A DNA stretch of 64,000 nt, from positions 11,792,344 to 11,856,343 of the forward strand of contig NC_091390.1 of the NCBI RefSeq assembly GCF_038502225.1, written 5' to 3'. Made by a program: the position numbers and the translations under genes. The notes under the pieces were generated by a model. It searched no databases. It saw only the letters and a list, made by a program, of their open reading frames with translations, and was not told where the DNA came from. This DNA is from Cherax quadricarinatus (lineage: Eukaryota; Arthropoda; Malacostraca; Decapoda; Parastacidae). Shown here piece by piece: positions 1-9,796 of the stretch (position 1 is the first letter of the stretch; each line of letters starts with the position of its first letter).

Positions 1-158
1 GATTTTTTGTTTACTGCATACATTGACCATGCAGACCTTCTCTAGTATGTAGGCTTATGAGCCTTCTCATGCTAAATTTGAAGCCTCTAGAATTTTTTGC
101 ATAAGTACTATGGCACAAATAAATAACAAAAAAGGCACAATACCGTGACTGGAACGAT

Positions 159-308
159 ACACAAATAACCCGCACATAAAAGAGAGAAGCTTACGACAAC
201 GTTTCGGTCTGACTTGGACCATTGACAAAGTCACACTTTGTCAATGGTCCAAGTCGGACCGAAACGTCGTCGTAAGCTTCTCTCTTTTATGTGCGGGTTA
301 TTTGTGTA
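159..308. repeat. Head-to-head pair of Penelope-type LTRs (palindrome) with hammerhead-like motif
   Basis: Two arms of about 72 bases are near-perfect reverse complements around position 233. Read outward, each arm has a 7-base box (TTGTCAA at 238-244 in the right arm), a stem GGTCC/GGACC, then GAAAC (261-265) and a tail ending in GGGTTATTTGTGT. The order box, stem, GAAAC matches a type I hammerhead ribozyme, where the box would be CUGAUGA. Hammerhead motifs in paired LTRs are an established feature of Penelope-like elements. The box here departs from the catalytic consensus, so self-cleavage is doubtful. Assignment to Penelope is inferred from similarity to the LTR at 5351-5440, which adjoins Penelope coding sequence. 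Confidence 0.55.
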
Positions 309-639
309 CTATGGCACAGACAGTAAGTGATTTCAAAGGAATAGTACTATGGCACAGTCAGCAAAAGGGTTCAGCTAATTGTGTAGGTCTTGAAATCTGA
401 ATGGAAAAATGAGACCAGTAGCAAGATGTATTATTAGTGCTGTTGGGGTACCAGGGTACTAGTGATGAAGTGCCTGGGTACAAGCAACACTGAGGTGTTT
501 TTTAGGATGGTTTTTGCAGTTTTATTGGCTTTGATGCTATCAATTGATAGAGGGCAGTCTTACTACTGTTGCACTGAAGACAATTTTAAATTTGGTATAA
601 ATATATTTTTACTTTTGTAAATAAATCATCATTTTCATT
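309..639. other. Unassigned AT-rich spacer
   Basis: No convincing coding frame or recognised repeat was seen. The phrase ACTATGGCACA recurs near 108, 307 and 348, suggesting a small diverged duplication around the LTR insertion. Confidence 0.4.
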
Positions 640-879
640 ACAGGATTGTGTGGAGAAGTGAGGACCAGTGGAGGTGACAGCTTGGTTAAACGACATGAGT
701 ATATGGTCAAGAACAATGGCAGGGAGGTTAATGCAAGGAATTGAACCTGTCATGAACCAGGCAGTGGTGCTGTATTGCCTGCACTTCCTGGTTTCAACTT
801 AACCTTTATCCTTTTATACTCTGGGCTCGTAAACCAAGGAATTAGAACTAACCACTTTACTTGGATTGAACCCTTAATG

Positions 880-1320
880 AAAGGTGTTTGTCTTGAGCCA
901 AGGAATTGGAACTCACCTCTTTATTTTTCCTTGTGATTATTGCCTTCCAGTCCCATAAGGCACTGTATAACCTTTAGAAGTTTAGCTCCCATCCCGATAA
1001 TGTAGTCCCCATTGGGTTTCCCGTCTCTTTTTTCCCCCCTCTTCCTTTCTCAATTCCTCTTAACCTTCACATTCCTATCCTTGCCCATCCTAATATAGGT
1101 GGAGTTGTGGACAGGGACAGGCATGTAAGTCTGTGAGAGAGCACCTCACAGAGTGGAATAAGCCTGCAAGCATGTTCCCTACTGGTTCCCCAATGGTTTA
1201 CCCTTGGGGGTTTCTCAAAGGGGGGTAGACCTCTCGCCTACCTTGAGGGTCTAGTAAGTGGCTGGTGGGGGGAATGAGTCCTCACCTGACAAGCCTGACT
1301 GATACTCTCTTCATAATGCT
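880..1320. repeat. SINE-like dispersed repeat, copy in 1.5-kb unit 1
   Basis: The block holding AAGGCACTGTATAACC and TTTAGCTCCCATCC resembles, with divergence, the reverse complement of the repeat family at 58818-59057 (GCGCTGTATAATCCTCC, TTTAGCGCTTCCCCC). The same block recurs at 2830-3260. It probably was a retroposed repeat before the larger unit was duplicated. Confidence 0.45.
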
Positions 1321-1579
1321 CGGGGATGACCTACTTTATGTTAGCAGAAAAGCAGCACCAGCACAGCGATCCTCACAGCATGTAAGACTGCTGCCGGATG
1401 TTACTGGGCAACCAGAAGACCACTAACGGCCTGTAATCTTGCCCTCTCAACCATCCTAAGTCGTTCCATATACCTTACCTCTGATCAACCTGTAATCCTC
1501 CTACCTGCACACCCATCCTAAGTCACTCCATATATTTTCTCTCTGATCTTTTCCTCATATTTTCTTACCCTCATCTCTT

Positions 1580-2088
1580 TCTCTCTCCTTAATAACTCTC
1601 ACTCTTGTTTCTTCCTCTCTCTTTACCAACTCTCACCCTTGTCTCTTCCTCTCTCTTTACCAACTCTCACCCTTGTCTCTTCCTCTCTCTTTACCAACTC
1701 TCACCCTTGTCCCTTCCTCTCTCTTTACCAACTCTTACCCTTGTCTCTTCCTCTCTCTTTACCAACTCTCACCCTTGTCTCTTCCTCTCTCTTTACCAAC
1801 TCTTACCCTTGTCTCTTCCTCTCTCTTTACCAACTCTTACCCTTGTCTCTTCCTCTCTCTTTACCAACTCTTACCCTTGTCTCTTCCTCTCTCTTTACCA
1901 ACTCTCACCCTTGTCTCTTCCTCTCTCTTTACCAACTCTTACCCTTGTCTCTTCCTCTCTCTTTACCAACTCTTACCCTTGTCTCTTCCTCTCTCTTTAC
2001 CAACTCTCACCCTTGTCTCTTCCTCTCTCTTTACCAACTCTCACCCTTGTCTCTTCCTCGCTTCTTACCAACTCTGACCCTCATTTCT
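1580..2088. repeat. 34-bp minisatellite, about 15 copies
   Basis: The unit combines a TCTTCCTCTCTCTTTACC half with an AACTCTCACCCTTGT half. Copies vary mainly at one C/T position (CTCTCACC versus CTCTTACC). Because 34 is one more than a multiple of three, the three forward frames are all open and encode the same 34-residue Leu/Ser/Pro-rich peptide in rotated order. The pyrimidine strand bias is complete, and there is no sign of a gene. The second 1.5-kb unit keeps only about one copy near 3540-3580. Confidence 0.9.
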
Positions 2089-2267
2089 TCCCTGTGAGCA
2101 GTAGAATTTGAATGTTTTTAAGAGAAATGCTGTGAATAGACTTTTGTGATTAAATTATAATTTTCATTACAGGATTGTATGGACAAGAAGTGAGGATCCA
2201 GAGAATTGACTGCATAGTAAAAAAAAAAAAACTTCAGTGCATAGTCAGAAATGAAGGAAACCAGGTT

Positions 2268-2329
2268 CTTGAACCTCTTGTGTCCAGATGCCATCATCTT
2301 GAACCTCTTGTGTCCAGATGCCATCATCT
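2268..2329. repeat. 30-bp tandem duplication
   Basis: A 30-base unit containing CTTGTGTCCAGATGCCATCA is present twice head to tail. It is absent from the matching place in the next 1.5-kb unit (about 3770), so it arose after that duplication. Confidence 0.8.
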
Positions 2330-2829
2330 GAAGTGTCCAAGAATCTTCAAAACAAATTTTTCTTTTTTTCTTAGGAAATGGAAATCTTTTTCTGAAGGTA
2401 ATAAAACGAAAAGCACAAAAGTTTTTGTTAAATTGGTGGAATTATGCTTTTGCAAATTTTGCTGTGTCATCATATTTACATACTAATTTTTCCCAATTTG
2501 AGTCCTATGTGAAGCCAGTTACATAGTTCCAGTCAACCAAATTCTTACTTATCTTGCTACTGTCTTCCATTTTATTGATTGCCCCCAAGAAACTGCCCAA
2601 TCAACTACTTCAACTCTCCAATAAATTGATCAGAAATTGGTAAATTAGCCAATTTCACACAAATTTCAATGTAAGTTCCAGAATAAACATTGCAGGCATT
2701 CGGTTGCTGCTTATCCGAATGTGCCGAGCTCGTGTAGTACAACAGCACAGACCCAGAGCTCAAACATATAGTACTATGGCATAGACATGAAAAGGGATAA
2801 TGAAAGAAGTCGTGAACCAAGGAACTGGA

Positions 2830-3260
2830 GCTTGATCATTGTTTTCCTTGGTTCAAATGTGAATGTTGCCTTCCATTCCCATAAGGCATTGTATAACCCT
2901 TAGGAGTTTAGCTCCCATCCTGATAATGTAGCACCCATTGGGTTTCCTCTCTTTTTCCCTCTTCCTTTCTGTATCCTTCTTTACCCATCCTAATACAGGT
3001 GGAGTTGTGGACAGGAACAAACATGTAAGTCTGTGAGAGGCAGCATATCAGGGAGTGGAATAAGCCTGCAAACATGTCCCCTACTGGTTCCCCAGTGGGT
3101 TACCCTTGGGGGTTTCCTCAAAGGGGGGTAGACCTCTCACCTACCTTGAGGGTCTAGTAAGTGGCTGGTGGGGGGGAAGAGTCTTCACCCGACAGGCCTG
3201 ACTGACACACTCTTCATAATGCTCGGGGATGACCCACTTTATGTTAGCAGACAAGCAGCA
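2830..3260. repeat. SINE-like dispersed repeat, copy in 1.5-kb unit 2
   Basis: This is the counterpart of 880-1320, with TAAGGCATTGTATAACCC, TTTAGCTCCCATCC and the GGGTTTCCTC segments in the same order. It matches the first copy closely enough to show they descend from the larger tandem duplication. Confidence 0.5.
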
Positions 3261-4000
3261 GCAGCACAGCGATCCCCACAGCGATCCTCACAGCATGTAA
3301 GACTGGTGGATCTTATTGGGCAACCAGAAGATCACTAACAGCCTGTAATCATCCTGCCCTCTTAACCATCCTAAGTCATTCTGTATACCTTACCTCTGAT
3401 CAACCTGTAATCATCCTGCCCTCTTAACCATCCTAAGTCATTCTGTATACCTTACCTCTGATCAACCTGTAATCCTACCTGCTTACACATCCTAAGTCAT
3501 TCCATATATTTTCCCTCTGATCTCTTCCTCATATTCTCTTGCCCTCATCTCTTCCTCTCTCCTTATCAACTCTCACCCTCATTTTTTCCCTGTGAGCAGT
3601 AAAATTTGAAGTTTTTTGAGAGAAATGCTGTGAATAGACTTTTGTGATTAAATTCTAATTTTCATTACAGGATTGTATGGACAAGAAGTGAGGATCCAAA
3701 GAGGTGACTGCATAGTAAAATAAAAACTTCAGTGCATAGTCAAAAACAAAGGTAAGTAGGTTCTTTAACCCCTGGGTAATCAGACCCCCAGTCTGAAGTG
3801 TCCATAATGTCCAAGATTCTTCTCCCCCCCCCATTTTTTTTTCTTGTGAAATGGTAGAGAATCTTTTTCTGAAGGTAATAAACCCAAAAGCACGAAATTT
3901 GATGGAAAATTGTTGAAATTACACAAATTTTGCTGTTTGTTTGTGTTTTTATGCATCAGCAATTTTGCCCACTTCGAGTCCTATTTGAAGCCAACTACAT

Positions 4001-4234
4001 TGTTCCAGTCGACCAAATTCTTAGCTATCTTCTATTTCATTGATTGAGCCCAAGAAACTACCCAATCAATTATTTCAGCTACCCAAAAAAGTGATCAGAA
4101 ATTGGTAATTTGGCCAATTTCATACAAATTTCAAAATAGGGTCCAGAATAAAGAGTACAGACTTTCCTGGCACTAAAATAACATTTCCTCTGTTCATTAG
4201 TTATGTTCCCAGACTTTACACATGAATTCCATTT
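4001..4234. other. Unassigned spacer, end of tandem unit
   Basis: AT-rich sequence matching 2500-2690 of the previous unit (AATTTCAYACAAATTTCAA). No gene seen. Confidence 0.4.
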
Positions 4235-4680
4235 CGAACTGGTGGACAGCAACTACCCAGGAGAGTACTACTACTACTGCTACTACTGTCTTGCCAGATG
4301 AGTGCAAGACAGAAACCTTTATTTGTCCTACTTGATGGTAGGAGTGCTGATGTCTTTTTTTTGTTTGTTTTATAAACACAAGATAAGAGGTATATCTTGG
4401 TAGTACTTTTACTTACAATTATGTCACAGTACACATGTATGTATACATTTATGTATACACACTCATCTGAGTGTTCTTTGGTTTTTCTTAATAGCTCTTG
4501 TTCTTATTTTCCTTTCTTATCCATGGGGAAGTGGAATAAGAATTGTTCCTGCGTAAGCCATGCATGTCGTAAAAGTCAACTATGCGAGACATTCACCCAC
4601 TCTGCCTGTTGTATCCCAACAAGTGAGCATGGCTGTCTCCTGTATTACCCAGTGCTTAACAAGAGGGTACATATAAAAAT
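4235..4680 (+). repeat. Short retroposon with RTE-LINE-like family features, copy 1 (tail lost)
   Basis: Starts with CAACTACCCAGGAGAGTAC, then a short (TACTAC) run, CTGTCTTGCCAGATGAGTG, a middle with TATATCTTGGTAGTACTT, and CCATGGGGAAGTGGAA near 4520. The same order occurs at 8103-9382, where the 3' end carries the CCACCCTGCTTCGGTGGGA tail also found at the 3' end of the RTE-like LINEs here. Copy 1 loses similarity after about 4590 and lacks the tail. The element has no coding frame of its own. Confidence 0.6.
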
Positions 4681-5109
4681 AAGAACAATTGCTATAGTTT
4701 ACTTGATAAAATAAAGAGAGGGAATACACCATTATCTTAGAGAATTACATAGTATAATAATTGACTCGTGGGACTTATTACCAGGAGGGGGTGAGAACGT
4801 TATCAGTAACACGGACTCGTACTCTCTCTCAATTCACCAACCAGCCAACCCGAGCTCCACCCCAAGCGGCCCACTACACACTCGGCTGTCCAGAGCTCCC
4901 ACTCACAGGCCCTCTCTCCCTCCCTAGCTGTTTCCTTGGCTTATATTGTCTTTTCTGCAACCCCCTTTAACCCCAGGTTTTGGGAGTCACCCTCCGGGGC
5001 ACAAAGGAACGGCACCAGGAGTCTTGCTGTGCCAAGGCGAGGGGTGTGACAATTTACACTGGTCATTCAAGTAAATTTTTGACCTTACAAGCACAGTTGA
5101 CCTACATTA
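4681..5109. other. Unassigned region, possible LTR remnant
   Basis: A GC-richer block (4780-5050) contains CTCAATTCACCAACCAGCCA and ends GGGGTGTGACAATTTAC. Its base composition differs from the surroundings and could be an old retrovirus-like LTR, but no partner LTR, primer site or coding region was seen. Confidence 0.25.
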
Positions 5110-5352
5110 CAACTAAAATGCCAAGCTTACAGCTTACTAAAAATGAAAATAAAACCTTTAAGCTGGGATGTTTGTACATGGATGTAGTACACATGACAAG
5201 ATGGAGATGATTGTGGATGTTATAAATGAAAAGAATTTGGATGTCCTGGCTCGGTGAAACAAAGCTGAAAGGGGTGGTAGGAGAGTTTCAGTGGGGAGAA
5301 ATAAATGGGATTAGGTCAGGAGTTTCCAATAGTTAGAGCTAAGGAAGGTGTA
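5110..5352 (+). pseudogene. RTE-like LINE, 5' endonuclease fragment
   Basis: In broken frames the plus strand reads NENKTFKLGCLYMDVV followed by NLDVLA and then the string T-K-L-K-G-V-V-G-E-F-Q-W-G-E-I-N-G. This matches the start of APE-type endonucleases in RTE-group LINEs (lgcwNVRT, then lDvlglsETKlk-g). At least one frameshift separates the two parts. It stops abruptly where the Penelope LTR begins. It is probably the upstream part of the LINE type whose reverse transcriptase lies at 28017-29990. Confidence 0.5.
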
Positions 5353-5440
5353 AAGTAAAAGGACACAAGTGCAACTAATGTGACATTTTTATTGTGGCAA
5401 CGTTTCGCTCTCCAGGAGCTTTGTCAAGCCGTCACAAACA
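5353..5440 (-). repeat. Penelope-like element LTR, 3' of the PLE coding region
   Basis: Read on the minus strand it runs box, stem, GAAACGTTGCC, ACAATAAAAATG, then TTGCACTTGTGTCC. It lies downstream of, and in the same orientation as, the RT/GIY-YIG pseudogene, as expected for a Penelope LTR. Related tails occur at 21328-21477, 15961-16252, 20225-20520 and 46479-46570. Confidence 0.6.
5396..5430 (-). ncRNA. Hammerhead-like ribozyme motif (degenerate core)
   Basis: Minus strand: TTGACAA (5427-5421), then stem GCTC with loop CTGGA and GAGC (5419-5407), then GAAACG (5406-5401). Type I hammerheads have CUGAUGA, stem II, GAAA in this order. The 3' box is intact, but the 5' box reads UUGACAA with the invariant C3 and G8 changed. 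It is therefore either an inactive relic or a variant core. Stem I and stem III were not modelled. Confidence 0.4.
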
Positions 5441-5702
5441 GTACATGGACCCCGAGGGTATATATAGGCTCAGAGTGAGGTACAATACTAGTGGTAGTAG
5501 TAGTAGTAGCAGTAATGCAAGTTATAGTAGTAATACAATATGTTAGAACAATTAACTCGCACACGAGTAAAAGGATATAAAAGCTATTACTTGGGTAACA
5601 TCAAAATAGCTTAAATAAATATTTCTATTGGAGGCTGGATAGAGAAGGCCTGTTTCAGTGTTCATTCTCTGTAATGTGCTTGTGTAGTATTAACAGGAGA
5701 GA
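5441..5702 (-). other. Penelope-like element 3' untranslated segment
   Basis: Lies between the C-terminal PLE coding fragment and its LTR. It contains a short (TAG)n run near 5493 and no other recognisable feature. Confidence 0.4.
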
Positions 5703-6772
5703 CTATGTGATGGCAGGGTTTACTGTTTTCAGGAGGATTCTTGCTAAGACTTCAGAGATGGTGAAGCTGCCTCTGTTTTGTTGAACTGTATTAGAAATGG
5801 CTATTAGTGAAGATTCAAGGCACTTGCGTCTGTGGAAATTAGTTTCTTTGATTACTAATTGGGCGTCCCTGAATTTCAGGAGATGATCGATTGGTGGAAT
5901 TTCGGTGTTGTACACAGGCGTTGTTCAAGTTATCGTTCCTACATGCGTAAATGTGTTCATTGAGGCGGGTGTCGAGGTTTCTTGCTGTTTCACCTACATA
6001 AATCTTGCTGCAGCCTCCACAGGTTATAGTGTAAACCCCTTCGTTGACTGGTTTGTGGTGCTTGGATTTTGTTCTGGTTAGATTCTTTATTGAAGTGCTA
6101 GAAGCGATGGTGATTCTGGTGTTAGCTTGTGAAAGTACTTTAGAAACATTCAGTGCAATCTGGCTGTTGGGAAGAATTATAACTTTGTTAGGAGTGGTGT
6201 TGGTGTGTGGAGAATTAATGATCTGAAGTGCTCTTTTCTTGCAGTCTTTGGTGAAAAAGGAAGGAAAATGTAAATCATTGAAGGTTTGGTGAACGTACGT
6301 ACATTCCTCGTCAAGAAATTCGGCATGCTCTCGGGAAAAATCCAGTGACGATGCCTCTTTTGGTCTTAGTATCTTGACTGGAATAGAAGTGTGCGAGATC
6401 ATTTTTATTTGTAGGTTTTTAATAAACTTGAAATCTTAGGTTGTTGTCTACTTTGTGAATGAGGACGTCTAGGAAAGGTAACTTGCCATTGGACTCTTCT
6501 TCTAGTGTAAACTGGATCGCCGGTTCAACTGCGTTGAGCCTTGCCTGAAGATTCCGTACATCAAAACGTCTGGGAGTTCTTATGAGGACGTCGTCCACGT
6601 AATGTAACCAAGTGACGCTTGAAGGGACGATGTTGGCGAAGTGTTTGGACTCTAGGTGTTCCACGTACGAGTTGGCTAAGATGGCAATGATGGGGGACCC
6701 CGATTCCCATGCCGTAGGTTTGTTTGTAGAGCTTGTTATTGAAAGAAAAACAGTTGAAATTAACACAGTTCA
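5703..6772 (-). pseudogene. Penelope-like element: reverse transcriptase and GIY-YIG endonuclease, 5'-truncated and frameshifted
   Basis: Three minus-strand frames follow one another. 6766-6419 carries RT palm motifs: YVDD in SSVTWLHYVDDVLIRTP, then KLPFLDVLI. Upstream of it, in another frame (6773-6700), is NKLYKQTYGMGIGVP, the PLE version of the motif before the catalytic YxDD. 6402-5839 (187 residues) ends in a GIY-YIG domain: GVYTITCGGCSKIYVGET at residues 122-139 with the C-x2-C pair typical of PLEs, then R146 and E149. 5915-5703 supplies the C-terminal HRRKCLESSLI segment after a frameshift. RT copies RNA and GIY-YIG nicks target DNA in this class. Only the C-terminal half of RT remains: a LINE poly-T tract abuts it at 6773, and the missing 5' part was not found beyond that LINE. 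Not functional as it stands. Confidence 0.85.
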
Positions 6773-7712
6773 ATTTTTTTTTTTTTTAACAAGTTGGCCA
6801 TCTCCCACCGAGGCAGGGTGACCCAAAAAGAAAGAAAATCCCCAAAAAGAAAATACTTTCATCATCATTCAACACTTTCATCTCACTCACACATAATCAC
6901 TGTTTTTGCAGAGGTGCTCAGAACACAACAGTTTAGAAGCATATACGTATAAAGATACACAACATATCCCTCCAAACTGCCAATATCCCGAACCCCTCCT
7001 TTAGAGTGCAGGCATTGTACTTCCCATTTCCAGGACTCAAGTCCGGTTATATAAAATAACCGGTTTCCCTGAATCCCTTCACTAAATATTACCCTGCTCA
7101 CACTCCAACAGATCGTCAGGTCCCAAATACCATTCGTCTCCATTCACTCCTATCTAACACGCTCACGCACGCTTGCTGGAAGTCCAAGCCCCTCGCCCAC
7201 AAAACCTCCTTTACCCCCTCCCTCCAACCTTTTCAAGGACGACCCCTACCCCGCCTTCCTTCCCCTACAGATTTATACGCTGTCCATGTCATTCTACTTT
7301 GATCCATTCTCTCTAAATGACCAAACCACCTCAACAACCCCTCTTCTGCCCTCTGACTAATGCTTTTATTAACTCCACACCTTCTCCTAATTTCCACACT
7401 CTGAATTTTCTGCATAAAATTTACACCACACATTGCCCTTAGACAGGACATCTCCACTGCCTCCAACCACCTCCTCGCTGCAGCATTTACAACCCAAGCT
7501 TCACACCCATATAAGAGTGTTGGTACTACTATACTTTCATACATTCCCTTCTTTGCCTCCATAGATAACGTTTTTTGTCTCCACATATACCTCAACGCAC
7601 CACTTGCCTTTTTTTCCCTCATCAATTCTATGATTAACCTCATCCTTCATAAATCCATCCGCCGACACGTCAACTCCCAAGTATCTGAAAACATTCACTT
7701 CTTCCATACTCC
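6773..7712 (-). pseudogene. RTE-like LINE, 5'-truncated 3' end
   Basis: Oriented minus, with its 3' tail (a T run at 6777-6787 on the plus strand) abutting the Penelope fragment. The 3' UTR contains the reverse complement of CCACCGAGGCAGGGTG. The 136-residue frame at 7643-7233 encodes LYGCEAW, RRWLEAVEMSCLRAMCG, LLRWFGHLERMDQ and GRGRP, the conserved C-terminal region after RT in RTE-group LINEs and very close to 28017-28600. It is 5'-truncated at about 7712, so RT and endonuclease are missing. It probably inserted into the Penelope element. Confidence 0.8.
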
Positions 7713-8102
7713 ATATTTATTTCTTTGCTAAGGTTACAATGTGTGTTTTCATATAGTATGAATGGAGCAGAGAAAGCCATTATCAGCCTATTATTTACAA
7801 TGCCTAGGTATTTCAGGCAGACTTTACCTAATGCTTATACACTACTTTTTTCTAGACAGGTGAAGAGTGGTAGAATACAAACAAACAAACAAACAGTCAA
7901 TCTTCACTCTATTGTTAATATGAGGTAGTACAATTTATGACAATCTTACATTTTTAAGTACAAAATTAGCTTCTTTTACAGTGCTAGAATACAAATGTTA
8001 TATATTTCACTTTTATTATTAATATGAGGTTGTACAATTTATGATAGCCAGTTTATGATACAATCAATCATACATTTTTAAGTTTGTAATTAAGTTCATA
8101 GG
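7713..8102. other. Unassigned AT-rich repeat
   Basis: The phrase ATTATTAATATGAGG occurs twice (about 7913 and 8016), and similar text (TATTATTAATATTCAG) lies at about 9388, after the retroposon copy 2. AATGCCTAGGTATTTCAGGC near 7799 resembles 26805-26830. No gene seen. Confidence 0.35.
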
Positions 8103-9382
8103 TAGTAGGTTGGTAGAAAGCAACCACCCAGGGAGGTACAATGGTCCCTCGCTTTTCGTAGTTCTTGGCAATCGTAAATTTCGCCAATCATAGGGGTATT
8201 TTTGTATAAACATGGACTTGCTTTTCATAGGTTGACTCGCGAATAGTAGTTCGTCCGGGACGCATATGCACGGTGTGAGACGGGGAGACCTCCGTACCCA
8301 GCCAGTCTGGCATTGTTTACCAGTGAGTGAAGGTCCCCTCAAGTGCTCCTACAAAATATTTCATAGTATTCCACTCATTTTAGTGCTTGCAAGTACTAAA
8401 TAAGCTACCATGGCTCCAAACAAAGCTCCTAGTGCCAAGCCTGTGGTAAAGAAGGTGAGAAATATGTACAGTGACAGAGTCTTGGGCCATTTTAGGGAAG
8501 TGTTCAAGAGACGCCAGAAACAGAGCTCTCTCCACAGTTACTTTGCGAGACAGGACTAGAGTGACTCTCAAGGTGGTCCTAGTGGCATTAAGAAACAGAG
8601 AAGAGAAGCAACCCCAGAAAAGCAATTGGTACCTGAGGTGTTGCTGGAAGGGGATTCCCCTTCCAAACTGTAAACAATCCAATCTCTCTCCTCCTCCAGT
8701 CTCCCATACACTAAGAAGAATCTCCAATAAAGGTAAGTGTTATGCTGTTAATGTTTCATTCATCATTTCCCATTGTATTGTTTATGTACTACATGTATAT
8801 TTCATGTAAAAAATTTTTTTGTTTTAATACTTCTGGGTGTCAGGAACGGATTAATTGTATTTACATTATTTCTTATGGGGAAAATTGATTCGCAAATCGT
8901 AAATTTCGTTTATAGTAGCTCCTCCAGGAACGGATTAATTACGAAAAACGAGGGACCACCGTACTACTGTCCTGCCAAACGAGTGTAAAACGAAAGCCTG
9001 TACTTGTTTTACATGATGGTAGGATTGCTGGTGTCTTTTGTCTGTCTCATAAATATGCAAGATTCCAGGTACGTCTTGCTACTTGTACTTAAACTTAGGT
9101 AACATTACACATACATATATGCACCCCTCTGGGTTTTCTTCTATTTTCTTTCTAGTTCTTGTTCTTGTTTATTTCCTCTTATCTCCATGGGGAAGTGGAA
9201 CAGAATTCTTCCTCCATAAGCCATGCGTGTTGTAAGAAGTGACTAAAATGCCAGGAGCAAGGGGCTAGTAACCCCTTCTCCTGTGTATATTTCTAAATGC
9301 AAAAGGAGAAACTTTTGTTTTTCCTTTTGGGCCACCCTGCTTCGGTGGGATACGGCCAGTGTGTTGAAAGAAAGAAGTTCAT
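8103..9382 (+). repeat. Short retroposon with RTE-LINE tail, copy 2, split by a Tigger MITE
   Basis: The 5' part (8103-8138) and the remainder (8964-9382) join to give the same order as 4235-4590: ACCCAGGGAGGTAC, CTGTCCTGCCAAACGAGTG, CCATGGGGAAGTGGAA, and a 3' tail CCACCCTGCTTCGGTGGGA followed by an A-rich GAAAGAAAGAA run. The tail matches the 3' ends of the RTE-like LINEs at 6773, 27745 and 50947 (reverse complement). That suggests mobilisation by the LINE machinery. Confidence 0.65.
8139..8961 (+). mobile_element. Non-autonomous Tigger-type DNA transposon (family B), 823 bp
   Basis: Terminal inverted repeats C-R-R-TGGTCCCTCG-Y-TTTTCGTA lie between TA dinucleotides (8137-8138 and 8962-8963). 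TA is the target of Tc1/mariner/Tigger elements. Inside, CATGGCTCCAAACAAAGCTC resembles the transposase start of the complete Tigger at 11418. The GGTCCTAGTGGCATTAAGAA and AATAAAGGTAAGTGTTATG blocks match that element's 3' region, so this is an internally deleted derivative. No transposase catalytic domain remains. It interrupts the retroposon at 8103-9382. Confidence 0.8.
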
Positions 9383-9507
9383 TTACTCTATTATTAATAT
9401 TCAGTATTACAATTAGTGATACAAACATACATTATAAGTTTGTAAAAATGGCTTAATAGTTTAAGTATAATAAAGACTTTAGGGGAGTTGCTTTAAATTT
9501 GATTGGG
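9383..9507. other. Unassigned AT-rich spacer
   Basis: Nothing coding seen. Confidence 0.3.
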
Positions 9508-9511
9508 ATTG

Positions 9512-9593
<82 letters not shown>
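9508..9593. repeat. (TTA)n microsatellite, left part
   Basis: Perfect trinucleotide run of about 28 units ending exactly at the TA that borders a MITE. The same repeat continues at 9797-9866. Confidence 0.95.
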
Positions 9594-9594
<1 letters not shown>

Positions 9595-9795
9595 AGTGGA
9601 CCCCCGGTTAACGATATTTTTTCACTCCAGAAGTATGTTCAGGTGCCAGTACTGACCGAATTTGTTCCCATAAGGAATATTGTGAAGTAGATTAGTCCAT
9701 TTCAGACCCCCAAACATACACATACAAACGCACTTACATAAATACACTTACATAATTGGTCGCATTCGGAGGTGATCGTTATGCGGGGGTCCACT

Positions 9796-9796
<1 letters not shown>
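9594..9796. mobile_element. Tigger-type MITE, 203 bp, inserted in (TTA)n
   Basis: Ends CAGTGGACCCCCGGTTAACG and, inverted, CAGTGGACCCCCGCATAACG, with TA at both sides. The interior (CCATTTCAGACCCCCAAA, then CACTTACATAAATACACTTA) is also found at about 14187-14250, linking it to Tigger fragments there. No coding capacity. Confidence 0.85.

Larger units (their letters stand above)
640..4000. repeat. Tandem array of a ~1.5-kb unit, about 2.2 copies
   Basis: The landmark TTTTCATTACAGGATTGT occurs near 640, 2162 and 3659, so the period is about 1.5 kb. The flanking text matches too: a SINE-like block (880-1320 and 2830-3260), the list of CCATCCTAAGTC phrases, and the TTTTTCTGAAGGTAATAAA block at about 2380 and 3870. 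The copies have diverged by many substitutions and by different satellite content: copy 1 holds the large 34-bp array, and copy 2 holds a 62-bp duplication at about 3343-3466. The motif before GGATTGT resembles a 3' splice site (TTTTCATTACAG), but no exon with coding potential follows it. I regard the unit as non-coding repeat. Confidence 0.7.

Noticed and set aside
1605..2111. Three overlapping Leu/Ser/Pro-rich open frames of 134-168 codons
   Set aside because: They are the three frames of a 34-bp minisatellite; no gene signals.
2161..2180. 3' splice site before an exon
   Set aside because: The TTTTCATTACAG motif is part of a repeated unit, and no conserved coding frame follows in any of the three copies.
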